From assembly GCF_901875635.1 (NCBI RefSeq), contig NZ_CABFMN010000128.1, positions 1 through 64,000 of the forward strand: a stretch of 64,000 bases of DNA. The letters run 5' to 3'. The stretch is from Xylophilus ampelinus (GTDB taxonomy: Bacteria > Pseudomonadota > Gammaproteobacteria > Burkholderiales > Burkholderiaceae_C). Within the stretch, counting starts at the first letter, position 1. Every line of letters begins with the position of its first letter. Below are positions 9,091-18,305 of the stretch, piece by piece. Made by a program: the position numbers and the translations under genes. The notes under the pieces are model-generated. The model was not told the DNA's origin and did no database searches. It saw only the letters and a program-made list of their open reading frames with translations.

Positions 9091-10284
9091 TCAGCCAGCA
9101 GCGCGCTTGGTGAGGATCTCGAAGGCCGGCAGCTGCTTCCCCTCCAGCACTTCCAGGAAGGCGCCGCCCCCCGTCGAGATGTAGCCGACCTGCTTCTCGA
9201 TGCCGTACTTGGCGATGGCCGCCAGCGTGTCGCCGCCGCCGGCGATGCTGAAGGCGCTGCTGTCGGCGATGGCGCGGGCGATGGTCTCGGTACCGTGCGC
9301 GAAGGCGTCGAACTCGAACACGCCCACCGGGCCGTTCCAGACGATGGTGCCGGCCTCGCGCAGCTGCGCGGCCAGCAGTTCGGCAGTCTTGGGGCCGATG
9401 TCCAGGATCAGGTCGTCGTCTTCCACGGCGTCGGCGGCCTTGGTGGTGGCCGGCGCATCGGCCGCGAAGGTCTTGGCCGTGACCACGTCGACCGGGATCG
9501 GCACCGCCGCGCCGCGTGCACGCATGGCCTCGATCACCGCCGTGGCTTCGCCCACCAGGTCGGGCTCGGCCAGCGACTTGCCGATCTTCAACCCGGCCGC
9601 CAGCATGAAGGTGTTGGCGATGCCGCCGCCGACGATCAGCTGATCGACGTTCTTCGCCAGGCTCTGCAGGATGGTGAGCTTGGTGCTGACCTTGGAGCCG
9701 GCCACGATCGCCACCAGCGGGCGCTTCGGCGAGGCCAGGGCCTTGGTGATGGCGTCGATCTCTGCCGCCAGCAGCGGGCCGGCGCAGGCCACCTTGGCGA
9801 ACTGCGCGATGCCGTAGGTCGTGGCCTCGGCGCGGTGCGCGGTGCCGAAGGCATCGTTCACGTAGATGTCGGTCAAGGCGGCGAGCTTCTTCGCCAGCGC
9901 CTCGTCGTTCTTCTTCTCGCCCTTGTTGAGGCGGCAATTCTCCAGCAGCACGACCTGCCCAGGCTTGACGTCGACGCCACCCGTCCAGTCGGACACCAGC
10001 GGCACCTCGCGGCCCAGCAGCTCGCCCAGGCGCTTGGCGACCGGCGCCAGCGAATCCTCGGGCTTGAACTCGCCTTCCTTGGGACGGCCCAGGTGCGAGG
10101 TGACCATCACGGCCGCGCCGGCGTCGAGCGCCATCTGGATGCAGGGCACCGAGGCGCGGATGCGGGTGTCCTCGGTGATGGCGCCGCTGTCGTCCTGCGG
10201 CACGTTGAGGTCGGCCCGGATGAAGACGCGCTGGCCGGCGGCCTTGCCTTGCGCGCACAGATCGGAAAAGCGGAGAACGTTCAT
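9091..10284 (-). CDS. pgk: Phosphoglycerate kinase
   Basis: 397 residues from ATG 10284 ([10 protein letters not shown]). It interconverts 1,3-bisphosphoglycerate plus ADP with 3-phosphoglycerate plus ATP. Family signatures are [11 protein letters not shown], the [15 protein letters not shown] segment, VGGGIANTF and the C-terminal nucleotide-binding [12 protein letters not shown] with GGGDTLAAI. Its length is standard. It is the first gene of the minus-strand glycolysis group, and its promoter must lie in the 241-bp region up to the LysR gene. Its stop codon abuts an R1 repeat. Confidence 0.97.
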   Translation of the reverse strand: MNVLRFSDLCAQGKAAGQRVFIRADLNVPQDDSGAITEDTRIRASVPCIQMALDAGAAVMVTSHLGRPKEGEFKPEDSLAPVAKRLGELLGREVPLVSDWTGGVDVKPGQVVLLENCRLNKGEKKNDEALAKKLAALTDIYVNDAFGTAHRAEATTYGIAQFAKVACAGPLLAAEIDAITKALASPKRPLVAIVAGSKVSTKLTILQSLAKNVDQLIVGGGIANTFMLAAGLKIGKSLAEPDLVGEATAVIEAMRARGAAVPIPVDVVTAKTFAADAPATTKAADAVEDDDLILDIGPKTAELLAAQLREAGTIVWNGPVGVFEFDAFAHGTETIARAIADSSAFSIAGGGDTLAAIAKYGIEKQVGYISTGGGAFLEVLEGKQLPAFEILTKRAAG

Positions 10285-10525
10285 GGTGGAAAGGCTCTGA
10301 GAGCGGCTCGGATTGGACAAGCGGTGGGCGCAGCGCGCGGGCCTGCGAGGGCCGCAGGAATGGGGCTGCGCCGATGGAATCGATTGTAGGGAGGCCCCCG
10401 CCGCGGCCCTGTACGCGAAGACCCCGCCGCGCATCCCTTCATGCATCCTTCATGAGGCCCCAGGCTCGGCAAGCCGAGGCCGGCCCCCCGAAGGGTGCAA
10501 GAAAACTTGGGGCGGCCCGACGTCT

Positions 10526-11431
10526 TCATGAGATGCCGGGCCGGGACCGTTGCGCGACCAGCAGCTCGACGAAGGCCGCGGCCGCCGGAGACAGCGAGCG
10601 CCGCGCGTCCGCGTACACGCACACCTCGCGGTGGAAGTCCGGCGCGGCCAGGCGCACCATCGCCAGCCCCCAGGCACGCACCAGCGGCGAGGAGTAGGTC
10701 GGGCACACGGTGAGGCCCTGGCCGGCAGCCACCATGCCCAGCGCCGTGGTCATGTACGAGACCTCCTGCGTGCCCGGCCGCTCCAGCAGGGCGCGCGCAT
10801 CAGCCGTGAGCTCGGGCGCGATGCGGCCGCGGAAGTCGCGCGTGGGTGCGATGAAGGTCCACGGCCCCAGCTCCGCCCAGCGCACCGAGCGGCGCCGGGC
10901 GAAGGGGTGGTCGGGCGGGCAGATCAGCCAGTGCCGGTCGCGGAACAGCGTGCGGCGCGCGATCGCCTCGTCGACAGCGACGTCCTGGCCGACCGCCAGC
11001 TCGACCTCGCCGGCCATCACGCCGTTGAGCAGCTGCTCGGGCAGGGTGTCGGCCAGGCGCACCTCGACCTCCGGGTAGCGGGAGCGGAAGGCTGCGATCG
11101 CCTGCGGCATCAGCGTGCAGGCCATGAGCTGCGGCGCGGCCAGGCGCAGCACGCCCTTCTTCTTGTCGCGCAGGTCGGTCACGCCGGCCACCGCGGTCTG
11201 CAACCCGGCCAGCAGCCGGTGCACCGAGGGCAGGAACTCGCGGCCCGCCTCCGACAGCTGCACGCGGCGCGTGTGGCGGTCCAACAGCTGCACGCCCAGC
11301 TCGCGTTCGAGCTCGCGCACCAGCACGCTCAGCGCCGACTGGGTGAGGTGCAGTTCGCGGGCGGCGGCGGTGAAGCTCCCCGCCTGCGCGACGGCAGCGA
11401 AGGCGCGCAACTGGCGCAGCGACACATTCAT
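10526..11431 (-). CDS. LysR-family transcriptional regulator, divergent from the catabolic operon
   Basis: 301 residues. The N-terminal ~65 residues are a LysR winged helix (LRQLRAFAAVAQAGSFTAAA, then LTQSALSVLVRELE). The remainder is the periplasmic-binding-like effector domain. It is transcribed away from the VOC-hydrolase-monooxygenase operon with 89 bp between the start codons, the usual arrangement for a LysR activator of a catabolic operon. A TTCATC-N4-GATGAA dyad lies 8 nt upstream of its start. The effector is probably an intermediate of that pathway but is unknown. Confidence 0.9.
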   Translation of the reverse strand: MNVSLRQLRAFAAVAQAGSFTAAARELHLTQSALSVLVRELERELGVQLLDRHTRRVQLSEAGREFLPSVHRLLAGLQTAVAGVTDLRDKKKGVLRLAAPQLMACTLMPQAIAAFRSRYPEVEVRLADTLPEQLLNGVMAGEVELAVGQDVAVDEAIARRTLFRDRHWLICPPDHPFARRRSVRWAELGPWTFIAPTRDFRGRIAPELTADARALLERPGTQEVSYMTTALGMVAAGQGLTVCPTYSSPLVRAWGLAMVRLAAPDFHREVCVYADARRSLSPAAAAFVELLVAQRSRPGIS

Positions 11432-11439
11432 GGCAATCC

Positions 11440-11455
11440 TTCATCAATGGATGAA
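11440..11455. promoter_or_regulatory. Candidate LysR operator in the divergent promoter region
   Basis: TTCATC and GATGAA separated by 4 nt, in the 89-bp gap between the LysR gene and the VOC gene. Placement fits autoregulation plus activation. The motif resembles, but is not a textbook example of, the T-N11-A LysR box. Confidence 0.45.
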
Positions 11456-11520
11456 TTTATTTCGATTGCATCATGGAACCGGTGCCCGTCCAATCGCGCT
11501 TCCCAAGGAGACAAGCCGAT

Positions 11521-12082
11521 GCCCGAGACCCCCGCCCCGGCGGCGCCCGCGAACCCGCCGATCCGCGGGCTGCACCACTTCGCCTGGCGCTGCCGCGACA
11601 GCGAGGAAACCCGCCGCTTCTGGGAAGACCTGCTGGGCCTGCCGCTGGTGCACGTGATCAAGAGCGACCACGTGCCCAGCACGGGGGAGTACTGCCCCTA
11701 CGTCCACATCTTCTTCCAGATGCGCGACGGCTCCTTCATCGCCTTCTTCGACCTCGGCGACGACGTGAAGGCCGACCCTTCGCCCAACACGCCCGCCTGG
11801 GTCAACCATATCGCGCTGCGCGTCGACGGCGTCGACGACCTGCTCGCGGCCAAGGCGCGCTTGGAGGCGGCGGGCGTCGAGGTGCTGGGCATCACCGACC
11901 ACCACATCATCGAGTCGATCTATTTCTTCGATCCCAACGGGATCCGTGTGGAGCTGACGACCCCCACCGCGACGAAGGCGCAGATGGATGCGCATGCGCT
12001 CAAGGCCCATGCGGACCTGGATGCGTGGACCGAGCGCAAGGCGCAGCTGCGCACGGCGCGCGAAGGGGCCGCCCATGCCTGA
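11521..12082 (+). CDS. VOC-superfamily protein (extradiol dioxygenase/glyoxalase fold)
   Basis: 186 residues from ATG 11521, preceded by AAGGAGA. Two vicinal-oxygen-chelate beta-alpha-beta modules are visible. Candidate metal ligands are His in GLHHFAWR, His in VNHIALRV, and Glu in DPNGIRVELTT, the H-H-E pattern of this superfamily. Such proteins include ring-cleaving dioxygenases, glyoxalases and epimerases. As first gene of an operon with a flavin hydroxylase and a hydrolase, ring cleavage or an accessory step is plausible but not shown. The stop codon overlaps the next gene by 8 bp, implying translational coupling. Confidence 0.82.
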
Positions 12083-13196
12083 GCTCCAGCTCGCGGTCAT
12101 CGACGTCAAGCCCGGTGCGTCGCTGGAGAGCCAGTCGGGCCTGCAGATGCTGCGCCCGCGCATCTTCGGCGCCTTCATGGCGCCGCCGGGCCCGAAGAAG
12201 GTCGCGGCCATCGTGATGCACCCGACCAGCAATTTCATGGGGCATTACCTGATCGGCCCGCTGGCCGAGCGCGGCGTCTGCTGCATGGGCCTGAATTCGC
12301 GCTACATGGGCAACGACACGCTGCTGCTCATGGAGCGCGCCATCCAGGACCTGGGCGCGGGCGTGAAGCACCTGCGCGCGATGGGCTACGAGAAGGTGAT
12401 GCTCATCGGCAACTCGGGCGGCGCGGCGCTGTCGAGCTTCTACCAGGCGCAGGCCGAACGGCTCACCGCCACGCATTTCCCCGACGGCGACCCGACGCAC
12501 CTGCATGCCGACGACCTGCCGCCGGTGGACGGCATCGCGCTGTGCGCGGCGCACCTGGGCCGCTCGCGGCTGCTGCGCGACTGGATCGACCCGTCGGTGA
12601 CCGACGAACACGACGTGCTCTCGGTCGACCCCGAACTCGACATGTACGACGCGCGGCACCGCATGCCGTACAGCGCCGAGTTCCTGGCGCGCTTCCAGGG
12701 CGCGCAGAAGGCGCGCCTGGACCGCATCGAACACTGGGCGCTGGGCCGGCTCGAGCAGCTGCGCGCCACGCCCGGTGCGCCGCGCGACCAGGCCTTCATC
12801 GTCTACCGCACGCACGCCGACCCGCGCTGCGTGGACCTGACGCTGGACCCGAACGACCGTGCACCCGGCAGCGTCTGGGGCGACGCGCGGCAGGTCAACT
12901 ACTCGGCCAACGCCATGGGGCGCACGACCTCGCTGACAGCCTTCCTGTCGCAGTGGTCCTCGCGCTCGCAGGCCGACGGGCCGACCAACCTCGCGCGCAC
13001 CGGCTGCCCCAAGCTGCTGCTGACCTACACCGCCGACCAGTCCACGTTCCCGAGCACGCGCGATGCCTGGCTGCAGGCCGGCGGCGCCACGATCCGCAAC
13101 GTCGACATCGTGGGCGGGAACCACTACCTGGCCGGCCAGCCGCACCTGGTGCCCAAGGCGGCGGACGCGATCGCCGAATTCGCCCACGCGCTGTGA
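12075..13196 (+). CDS. Alpha/beta-hydrolase-fold protein of the catabolic operon
   Basis: 373 residues from ATG 12075, overlapping the VOC gene by 8 bp. The nucleophile elbow is GNSGGAAL, preceded by KVMLIG. A hydrophobic VAAIVMHPTSNFMGHY strand with a His probably forms the oxyanion region. A candidate catalytic His is in GGNHYLAGQP near the C-terminus. A large middle insertion (~residues 130-270) carries many acidic residues and may be a lid domain. It may hydrolyse a ring-cleavage product or an ester. I recognise the fold but not a characterised close relative. Confidence 0.75.
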   Translation: MPELQLAVIDVKPGASLESQSGLQMLRPRIFGAFMAPPGPKKVAAIVMHPTSNFMGHYLIGPLAERGVCCMGLNSRYMGNDTLLLMERAIQDLGAGVKHLRAMGYEKVMLIGNSGGAALSSFYQAQAERLTATHFPDGDPTHLHADDLPPVDGIALCAAHLGRSRLLRDWIDPSVTDEHDVLSVDPELDMYDARHRMPYSAEFLARFQGAQKARLDRIEHWALGRLEQLRATPGAPRDQAFIVYRTHADPRCVDLTLDPNDRAPGSVWGDARQVNYSANAMGRTTSLTAFLSQWSSRSQADGPTNLARTGCPKLLLTYTADQSTFPSTRDAWLQAGGATIRNVDIVGGNHYLAGQPHLVPKAADAIAEFAHAL

Positions 13197-13246
13197 CGCA
13201 AGAGCGCGCGATGCGCCAAGAAGAACGACCCGAGACACCCCCCATC

Positions 13247-14884
13247 ATGGAAAGCTTCCGATTCGCCGAGCCCTACGCGCTGCCGAGCTGGCCCTTCGTG
13301 CCGCCGCCGGAACTCAACGGCGATGCCACGCGCCACCCGATCGTCATCGTGGGCGGCGGGCTGTCGGGCCTCACGCTGGCCTGCGACCTCGCGGTGCGCG
13401 GCATCCGCTCGGTGCTGCTGGACGAGGACGACACCGTCGGCGTGCGCGGCGCTTCCTCGCGCGGCATCTGCTACGCGCAGAAGAGCCTGGAGATCTTCGA
13501 GCGCCTGGGCATCTACGAGCGCATCGCGGCCAAGGGCATCACCTGGTCCTTCGGCAAGACCTTCTCGGGCGAGGAGGAGGTCTACAGCTTCAACCTGAAG
13601 ACCGACAGCTGCTCGGTGCAGCCGCCCTTCATCAACCTGCAGCAGTTCTACATCGAGTGGTTCCTGGTCGAGCGCATCCTAGAACTGGGCCTCACGGACC
13701 TGCGCTGGAAAAGCCGCCTCACCCACATCGCGCCGCGCGAGGACGGGGCGACCCTGCAGGTGGAGACGCCCGCCGGCACCTACGCGCTGGAGGCCGGCTA
13801 CGTGGTCGACGCCACCGGCGCCAACAGCCCCATCCGCGCGCAGCTCGCGCTGCCCGCGCACGCCTCGCGCAGCACCGACCGCTGGTGCATCAGCGACGTG
13901 CGCTTCAAGAAGCCGCTGCCCATCGAGCGCTGGACCTGGGTCGATGCGCCCTTCAACGACGGGCGCGGCGTGTGGCAGCACCTGATGGGCGACGGCGTCT
14001 GGCGCATGGACTACCAGATGCCCGAGGACTGCGACGTGGCCGAGATCAGCAAGCCCGAAGTGGCCGGCGCGCGCCTGCGCGAGCAGCTCGGGCCCGACGT
14101 GGAGTTCGAGTTCGTCTGGATCGGCCCCTACGGCTACCGCGACCACCTGCTGGAGCGCTTTCGCCACGGGCGCGTGTTCTTCATCGGCGACGCGGCCCAC
14201 GTGGTAAGCCCGTTCGGCGCACGTGGCGGCAACACCGGCATCCAGGACGCCGCCAACCTGGCGTGGAAGTTCGCGCTGGTGCTGGGCGGCCGCGCCGACG
14301 CCACCCTGCTCGACAGCTACGACGCCGAGCGTCGCCCGGCGGCCGAAAAGAACCTCGAGGTGACGAGCCGCTCGGCCCGTTTCCTCGCGCCGCGTTCGAA
14401 CGCCGAGCACGTCATGCGCCATGCCGTGGTCGCGCTCGCCAAGCGCCATGCCTTCGCGCGCGGCCTGGTCAACACCGGGCGCATGTCGGTGGCCAACGAT
14501 TACCCGAGCGCGCCGCATCTGCCCGAAGGCAGCCGCACGGTGCAGAACGTGGCGCTGCGCGCCGCGGGCGGCGCGACGACGACGCTGGCGCAACTGCTGC
14601 GCGAAGGCACGCACGGGCTCGTGCTGTGGCGCGCACCCTCCGCGGCCGACGCCGAAGCGATGTCCACGGCCCTCGCGGGCCTGCCCGTGCGGCTGGTCGC
14701 GCTTGGCGGCAGCAGCGGCTTGACCGCCTTCGAGGCCGGCGAGGCGGAGCTGGCGCACCTGGACCTCGCGACGCCCGGCAGCCTGCTGCTGGTGCGGCCC
14801 GACGGCTACCGCGCAGCGCGCCTGGCCGTGCCGACGCCGGCCGCCGTGGCCGCTGCCATCCGGACTGCCTTCGCATTGAACTGA
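13247..14884 (+). CDS. FAD-dependent aromatic monooxygenase (PheA/TfdB-type flavoprotein hydroxylase)
   Basis: 545 residues from ATG 13247; an in-frame ATG at 13211 would add 12. The inner start is preceded by a CGAGACACC stretch like the ribosome-binding sites of neighbouring genes. The N-terminus has the FAD dinucleotide motif VGGGLSGLTLACDLA. The group A hydroxylase signature GRVFFIGDAAHVVSPFGARG, with GGNTGIQDAANLAWK, lies near residue 310. A thioredoxin-like C-terminal domain typical of phenol hydroxylases is indicated by the last ~120 residues. It should hydroxylate an aromatic ring with NAD(P)H and O2. The neighbouring VOC, hydrolase and DUF2783 genes support a ring-degradation role; the substrate is unknown. 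Confidence 0.88.
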   Translation: MESFRFAEPYALPSWPFVPPPELNGDATRHPIVIVGGGLSGLTLACDLAVRGIRSVLLDEDDTVGVRGASSRGICYAQKSLEIFERLGIYERIAAKGITWSFGKTFSGEEEVYSFNLKTDSCSVQPPFINLQQFYIEWFLVERILELGLTDLRWKSRLTHIAPREDGATLQVETPAGTYALEAGYVVDATGANSPIRAQLALPAHASRSTDRWCISDVRFKKPLPIERWTWVDAPFNDGRGVWQHLMGDGVWRMDYQMPEDCDVAEISKPEVAGARLREQLGPDVEFEFVWIGPYGYRDHLLERFRHGRVFFIGDAAHVVSPFGARGGNTGIQDAANLAWKFALVLGGRADATLLDSYDAERRPAAEKNLEVTSRSARFLAPRSNAEHVMRHAVVALAKRHAFARGLVNTGRMSVANDYPSAPHLPEGSRTVQNVALRAAGGATTTLAQLLREGTHGLVLWRAPSAADAEAMSTALAGLPVRLVALGGSSGLTAFEAGEAELAHLDLATPGSLLLVRPDGYRAARLAVPTPAAVAAAIRTAFALN

Positions 14885-14891
14885 TTGCGCC

Positions 14892-15083
14892 ATGCCCCTG
14901 ATCACCGAGCCTCACATCCCCGACCCCGACGGCTTCTACGCCGCGTGGCTGGAAGCCCACGAGGGCCTGAGCGACGACGCGAGCGCCGACCTCAACGCCC
15001 GCCTGGTGCTGCTGCTGGCCAACCAGTGCGGCGACCAGGCCACGCTGCTGGCCTGCATCGCGGCGGCGCGCGAAGCCGCCTGA
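14892..15083 (+). CDS. DUF2783 small protein
   Basis: 63 residues starting 7 bp after the monooxygenase stop. The sequence (DPDGFYAAWLEAHEGL, then LNARLVLLLANQCGD) matches my recollection of the DUF2783 family, which is commonly found beside FAD monooxygenases of this type. It is predicted to be alpha-helical, soluble and acidic. Its role is unknown; a small partner or stabiliser of the monooxygenase is a reasonable guess from the conserved proximity. Confidence 0.8.
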   Translation: MPLITEPHIPDPDGFYAAWLEAHEGLSDDASADLNARLVLLLANQCGDQATLLACIAAAREAA

Positions 15084-15104
15084 ACCCGACTCCCACGATC
15101 CACG

Positions 15105-16067
15105 ATGAACACCACCGTCTCCTTCGCCTCCGCCTCCGACACGCGCGAGCAGAAGCCCCAACTGCGAGAACTCGCGCCCGGCGTCTACGGCTACATCAGC
15201 GACTTCGATCCCAACTGCGGCTTCGTGGTCGGCGACGAGCACGTGGTGCTGATCGACACGCGGCCCACGCCGCGCATGGCACGCGATTTCCTCGCCGCCA
15301 TCCGCACGGTGACCGACAAGCCGATCAAGTTCATCGTGCTCACGCACTACCACGCGGTGCGCGTGATGGGTGCGAGCGCCTTCCCCGAGGTGCAGGCGAT
15401 CATCGCCAGCAACGGCACGCTCGACTGGATCCGCACCCGCGGCCAGGCCGACTTCGACTCCGAGGTGGGCCGCTTCCCGCGCCTGTTCCAGGGCGTGGAG
15501 GAGATTCCCGGCCTGACCATGCCGACGATGAGCTTCGCGGGCGAGATGAGCCTGTGGCTGGGCGCAGGCCGCGAGCTGCGCCTGCTGGCGCTCGGCCGTG
15601 GCCATTCCAGCGGCGACACCGTCGCCTGGCTGCCCGACTGTGGCGTGTGCTTCTCGGGCGACGTGGTGGAGAACCACTGCGGCGTGTACGCCGGCGATGC
15701 CTACATCCAGGACTGGGCCGCCACGCTCGACGCCGTGAAGGCGCTGCGCCCGCGCGTGCTGGTGCCGGGCCGCGGCGCGGTGCTCCAGGACGAAGCCGCC
15801 TGTGCCGAGGCGATCGACCTCACCAAGGACTTCCTGTCGACCCTGCTCGGCGCCGTGCGCACGGGCATCGACGCCGGCGACACGCTCAAGGGCTGCTTCG
15901 CGCGTGCCGAGGCCGCCATGACGCCGCGCTTCGGCAATTGGCCGGTGTTCCAGCACGTGCTGCCCTTCGACGTCTCGCGCGCCTACGACGAGCTCACCGG
16001 CACCGAGCACCCCGTCGTGTGGACCGCCGAGCGCGACCGCGATCTCTGGCAGGTGCTGCGTGGCTGA
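15105..16067 (+). CDS. Metallo-beta-lactamase-fold protein with altered metal-site motif
   Basis: 320 residues. It has the overall layout of an MBL-fold hydrolase: FVVGDEHVVLIDTRPT, then THYHAVRVMGA, GRGHSSGDTVAWLP, CFSGDVVENH and LVPGRGAVL. In the canonical HxHxDH motif the Asp and third His are Val and Arg here, and the later PGHG His is Arg. The first two His, the GHS His and the SGD Asp remain. So the predicted first zinc site is kept and the second is lost. It could be a mono-metal hydrolase, a lactonase relative, or a non-catalytic protein. It is the fifth gene of the LysR-linked operon. Confidence 0.83.
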   Translation: MNTTVSFASASDTREQKPQLRELAPGVYGYISDFDPNCGFVVGDEHVVLIDTRPTPRMARDFLAAIRTVTDKPIKFIVLTHYHAVRVMGASAFPEVQAIIASNGTLDWIRTRGQADFDSEVGRFPRLFQGVEEIPGLTMPTMSFAGEMSLWLGAGRELRLLALGRGHSSGDTVAWLPDCGVCFSGDVVENHCGVYAGDAYIQDWAATLDAVKALRPRVLVPGRGAVLQDEAACAEAIDLTKDFLSTLLGAVRTGIDAGDTLKGCFARAEAAMTPRFGNWPVFQHVLPFDVSRAYDELTGTEHPVVWTAERDRDLWQVLRG

Positions 16068-16112
16068 CCGATTCTTTCAAGAGCAACGACAACGACCCCA
16101 GGAGACGAACCC

Positions 16113-17096
16113 ATGATCCGACACCTCGCCCGCGCCTTCGGCGCCGCCATCGCCTGCGCCCTGGCCCTCGGTGGCCCTGCCGCCTCGGCCCAGGGCAGCT
16201 ACCCCAGCCAGCCCATCAAGTGGCTGGTGCCCTACGCGGCGGGCGGCGGCACCGACAACATCGCGCGCCAGCTCGCCGACGCGATGCAGCCGTCGCTCGG
16301 CCAGCCGCTGCTGATCGACAACCGGCCGGGCGCCTCGACCAACATCGCCGTGGGCGCGCTGATGCAGGCCAAGCCCGACGGCTACACCATCATGCAGGCG
16401 GAGAACGCGGCGCTGCTCTTCAACGAGCACATGTTCGCCAAGCTGCCCTACAAGCCCGCCACCGACTTCACCTACATCGGCGCCATCGGGCGCATTCCGC
16501 TGGCGCTGGTCGTGCGGCCCGACTTCCAGGCGCAGAACCTGGCGCAGTTCGTCAACTATGTGAGAGCCCAGGGCGACAAGGCCAGCTACGCGTCGCCGGG
16601 CATCGGCACGCCGCACCACATGGCGATGGAGCTGTTCAAGCAGAAGGCGGGGCTGACGATCACGCACGTGGCGTACAAGGGCGGCGCGCCGGCCCTGCAG
16701 GACATCATGGGCGGCCAGGTGCCGATGATGATGCTCGACCTCACCGCCGCGCTGCCCTACATCAAGACCGGCAAGCTGCGCGCGCTGGCGGTGGCCCTGC
16801 CGCAGCGCGCCAAGGCGCTGCCCGACGTGCCGACCTTCGCCGAGCTGGGCTACGCCGAGGTCAATGCCTTCGCCTTCCACGGCCTGATCGGCCCGGCGGG
16901 CATGAACCCCGAGGTCGTCAACCGCCTGAACGCCGAGCTGCGCAAGGCGCTGCAGACGCCGCGCATCCAGCAGGTGTTCAGCGAGTTCGGCTTCGAGGCG
17001 CTGCCGGGATCGCCGAAGGACTTCCACGATCTGGCCCGCGCCGAGAGCGCCCACTGGGGCCAGGTCATCAAGACATCGGGCGTGCGGCTGGACTGA
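16113..17096 (+). CDS. Bug-family (TctC-like) periplasmic solute-binding receptor
   Basis: 327 residues with an N-terminal signal peptide ending near ASAQG. Typical Bug features are YPSQPIKWLVPYAAGGGTDNIAR, the IDNRPGASTNIAVGAL segment and KALPDVPTFAELGY. These bind carboxylates or aromatic acids for tripartite tricarboxylate transporters, or act as sensors. No TctA/TctB membrane genes are in the window, as is common for the abundant Bug genes of Burkholderiales. It begins 45 bp after the MBL gene behind AGGAGACG, so it is probably co-transcribed and may bind the operon's substrate. Confidence 0.92.
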   Translation: MIRHLARAFGAAIACALALGGPAASAQGSYPSQPIKWLVPYAAGGGTDNIARQLADAMQPSLGQPLLIDNRPGASTNIAVGALMQAKPDGYTIMQAENAALLFNEHMFAKLPYKPATDFTYIGAIGRIPLALVVRPDFQAQNLAQFVNYVRAQGDKASYASPGIGTPHHMAMELFKQKAGLTITHVAYKGGAPALQDIMGGQVPMMMLDLTAALPYIKTGKLRALAVALPQRAKALPDVPTFAELGYAEVNAFAFHGLIGPAGMNPEVVNRLNAELRKALQTPRIQQVFSEFGFEALPGSPKDFHDLARAESAHWGQVIKTSGVRLD

Positions 17097-17106
17097 TCCA
17101 CGCGCC

Positions 17107-17165
17107 GTTGCTATCGAATCGATAGCTGCTCGCGCAAGCGGGACGGGCGTTACAGCCATTTTTTC
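17107..17165 (+). repeat. R1 repeat, copy b (between Bug and AraC genes)
   Basis: A perfect 8-bp hairpin GCTATCGA/TCGATAGC with a one-base loop (17110-17126), followed by GCTGCTCGCGCAAGCGGGAC and GGGCGTTACAG, then a T-rich tail. It lies 10 bp after the Bug stop codon and could act as a transcription-end signal. Confidence 0.8.
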
Positions 17166-17195
17166 CTTGAGAAATCAGGGGACGAGGAGCGCGCG

Positions 17196-18164
17196 GTGAA
17201 CGCATCCGGATTGCAGGCGGCCGCCGGCGCGCCCACCGAACTGCAGCTGGGCAGCGTGGCGGCCTGGCAGGAGAACACCAACAGCCACTTCCTGCAGCTC
17301 GACTGCCGCGCCGACGATCCCGCGCACTTCCGCGCGACGGCGTTGGTGGCCCGCTTCGGCGACAGCCTGGCCGCCGAGCTCTCGGTGCCGGCCACGCGGG
17401 TCATCCGGCGGCGCGTGGTGGCCGAGCATTGCGACGCGCGCTACTTCAAGCTGTTCTGGCAGCTGCAGGGCCACAGCCGCGTGGCGCAGGGCGGACGCAC
17501 GGGCCACCTGCAGCCGGGCCAATGGTCGGTGTACGACACGACGCGCGAATACCAGATCGAGTCGAGCGAGCGCGCACGCTTCATGGTCCTGCTGCTGCCG
17601 CAGACCGCCTGCCCGGGCTGGGCGCCGGCGGTGCAAGCGCTGGCCGGGCGCGCGCTGGACGGGCGCGGCGCGCCACGGATCGTGATGTCGGCGCTCGCGG
17701 GCATGCTGCGCGACGACGCGCGCCTGCCCGAGGACGAGCAGCGAACGCTGCAGGCCTCGGTCACGGCGCTGGTGGAATGCGCGATCGACACCCAAGCACG
17801 CGCGCACACGGTGCCGGCCGAAGCGGAAGGTGGCGCGCGGCTTCAGCGTATCGAGCGCTGGATCCTGGAGCATCTCGCCGAGCCGGGCCTCACGCCCGAG
17901 CGCGTGGCCGAGGCCTTCGGCATGTCGCGCCGCAGCCTCTACAACCTCTTTCTGGGCAGCCAGCGCACGCCGCGCGCCTTCATCCAGGATGCGCGCCTGG
18001 CCCGCGCGCAGCAACTGATGGCGCAGGACGCCGGCCGCGAGCTGGCGCTCGGCGTCATCGCGCAGCGCAGCGGCTTCGCCGATCCGGCGCACTTCAGCCG
18101 CGCCTTCCATGCGCGCTTCGGCATGGCGCCGTCGGCCTGGCGCGAGCGCGGCGCGCGCGGCTGA
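17196..18164 (+). CDS. AraC-family transcriptional regulator (FeaR-like)
   Basis: 322 residues from a GTG at 17196 with GAGGAG 8 nt upstream. The N-terminal ~200 residues match the AraC-binding-like domain of FeaR relatives (YFKLFWQLQGHSRVAQGGR, then LQPGQWSVYDTTREYQIE). The C-terminal ~100 residues contain two helix-turn-helices: VAEAFGMSRRSLYNLFLG and AQRSGFADPAHFSRAFHARFG. FeaR activates an aldehyde dehydrogenase gene in E. coli. Here an aldehyde dehydrogenase follows on the same strand 141 bp away, which supports local control. No amine oxidase gene is present, so the inducer may differ. Confidence 0.87.
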   Translation: MNASGLQAAAGAPTELQLGSVAAWQENTNSHFLQLDCRADDPAHFRATALVARFGDSLAAELSVPATRVIRRRVVAEHCDARYFKLFWQLQGHSRVAQGGRTGHLQPGQWSVYDTTREYQIESSERARFMVLLLPQTACPGWAPAVQALAGRALDGRGAPRIVMSALAGMLRDDARLPEDEQRTLQASVTALVECAIDTQARAHTVPAEAEGGARLQRIERWILEHLAEPGLTPERVAEAFGMSRRSLYNLFLGSQRTPRAFIQDARLARAQQLMAQDAGRELALGVIAQRSGFADPAHFSRAFHARFGMAPSAWRERGARG

Positions 18165-18305
18165 TGCTCGCGCACCCTCGGTACTTTCCCGAGGCCTGCG
18201 CAACCAGACAAGCACGCTGCACGAATCGCCAAGCCGCACCATCCGGCCGGCTTTGAAGATCGCGTCTCCGGCGACAACCCGTCGCCCCCGAAGGAGACAC
18301 CACCC

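Noticed and set aside
10550..12082. 510-residue reading frame ending in the VOC protein
   Set aside because: Its first part is antisense to the LysR gene. The ribosome-binding site and homology place the start at 11521.
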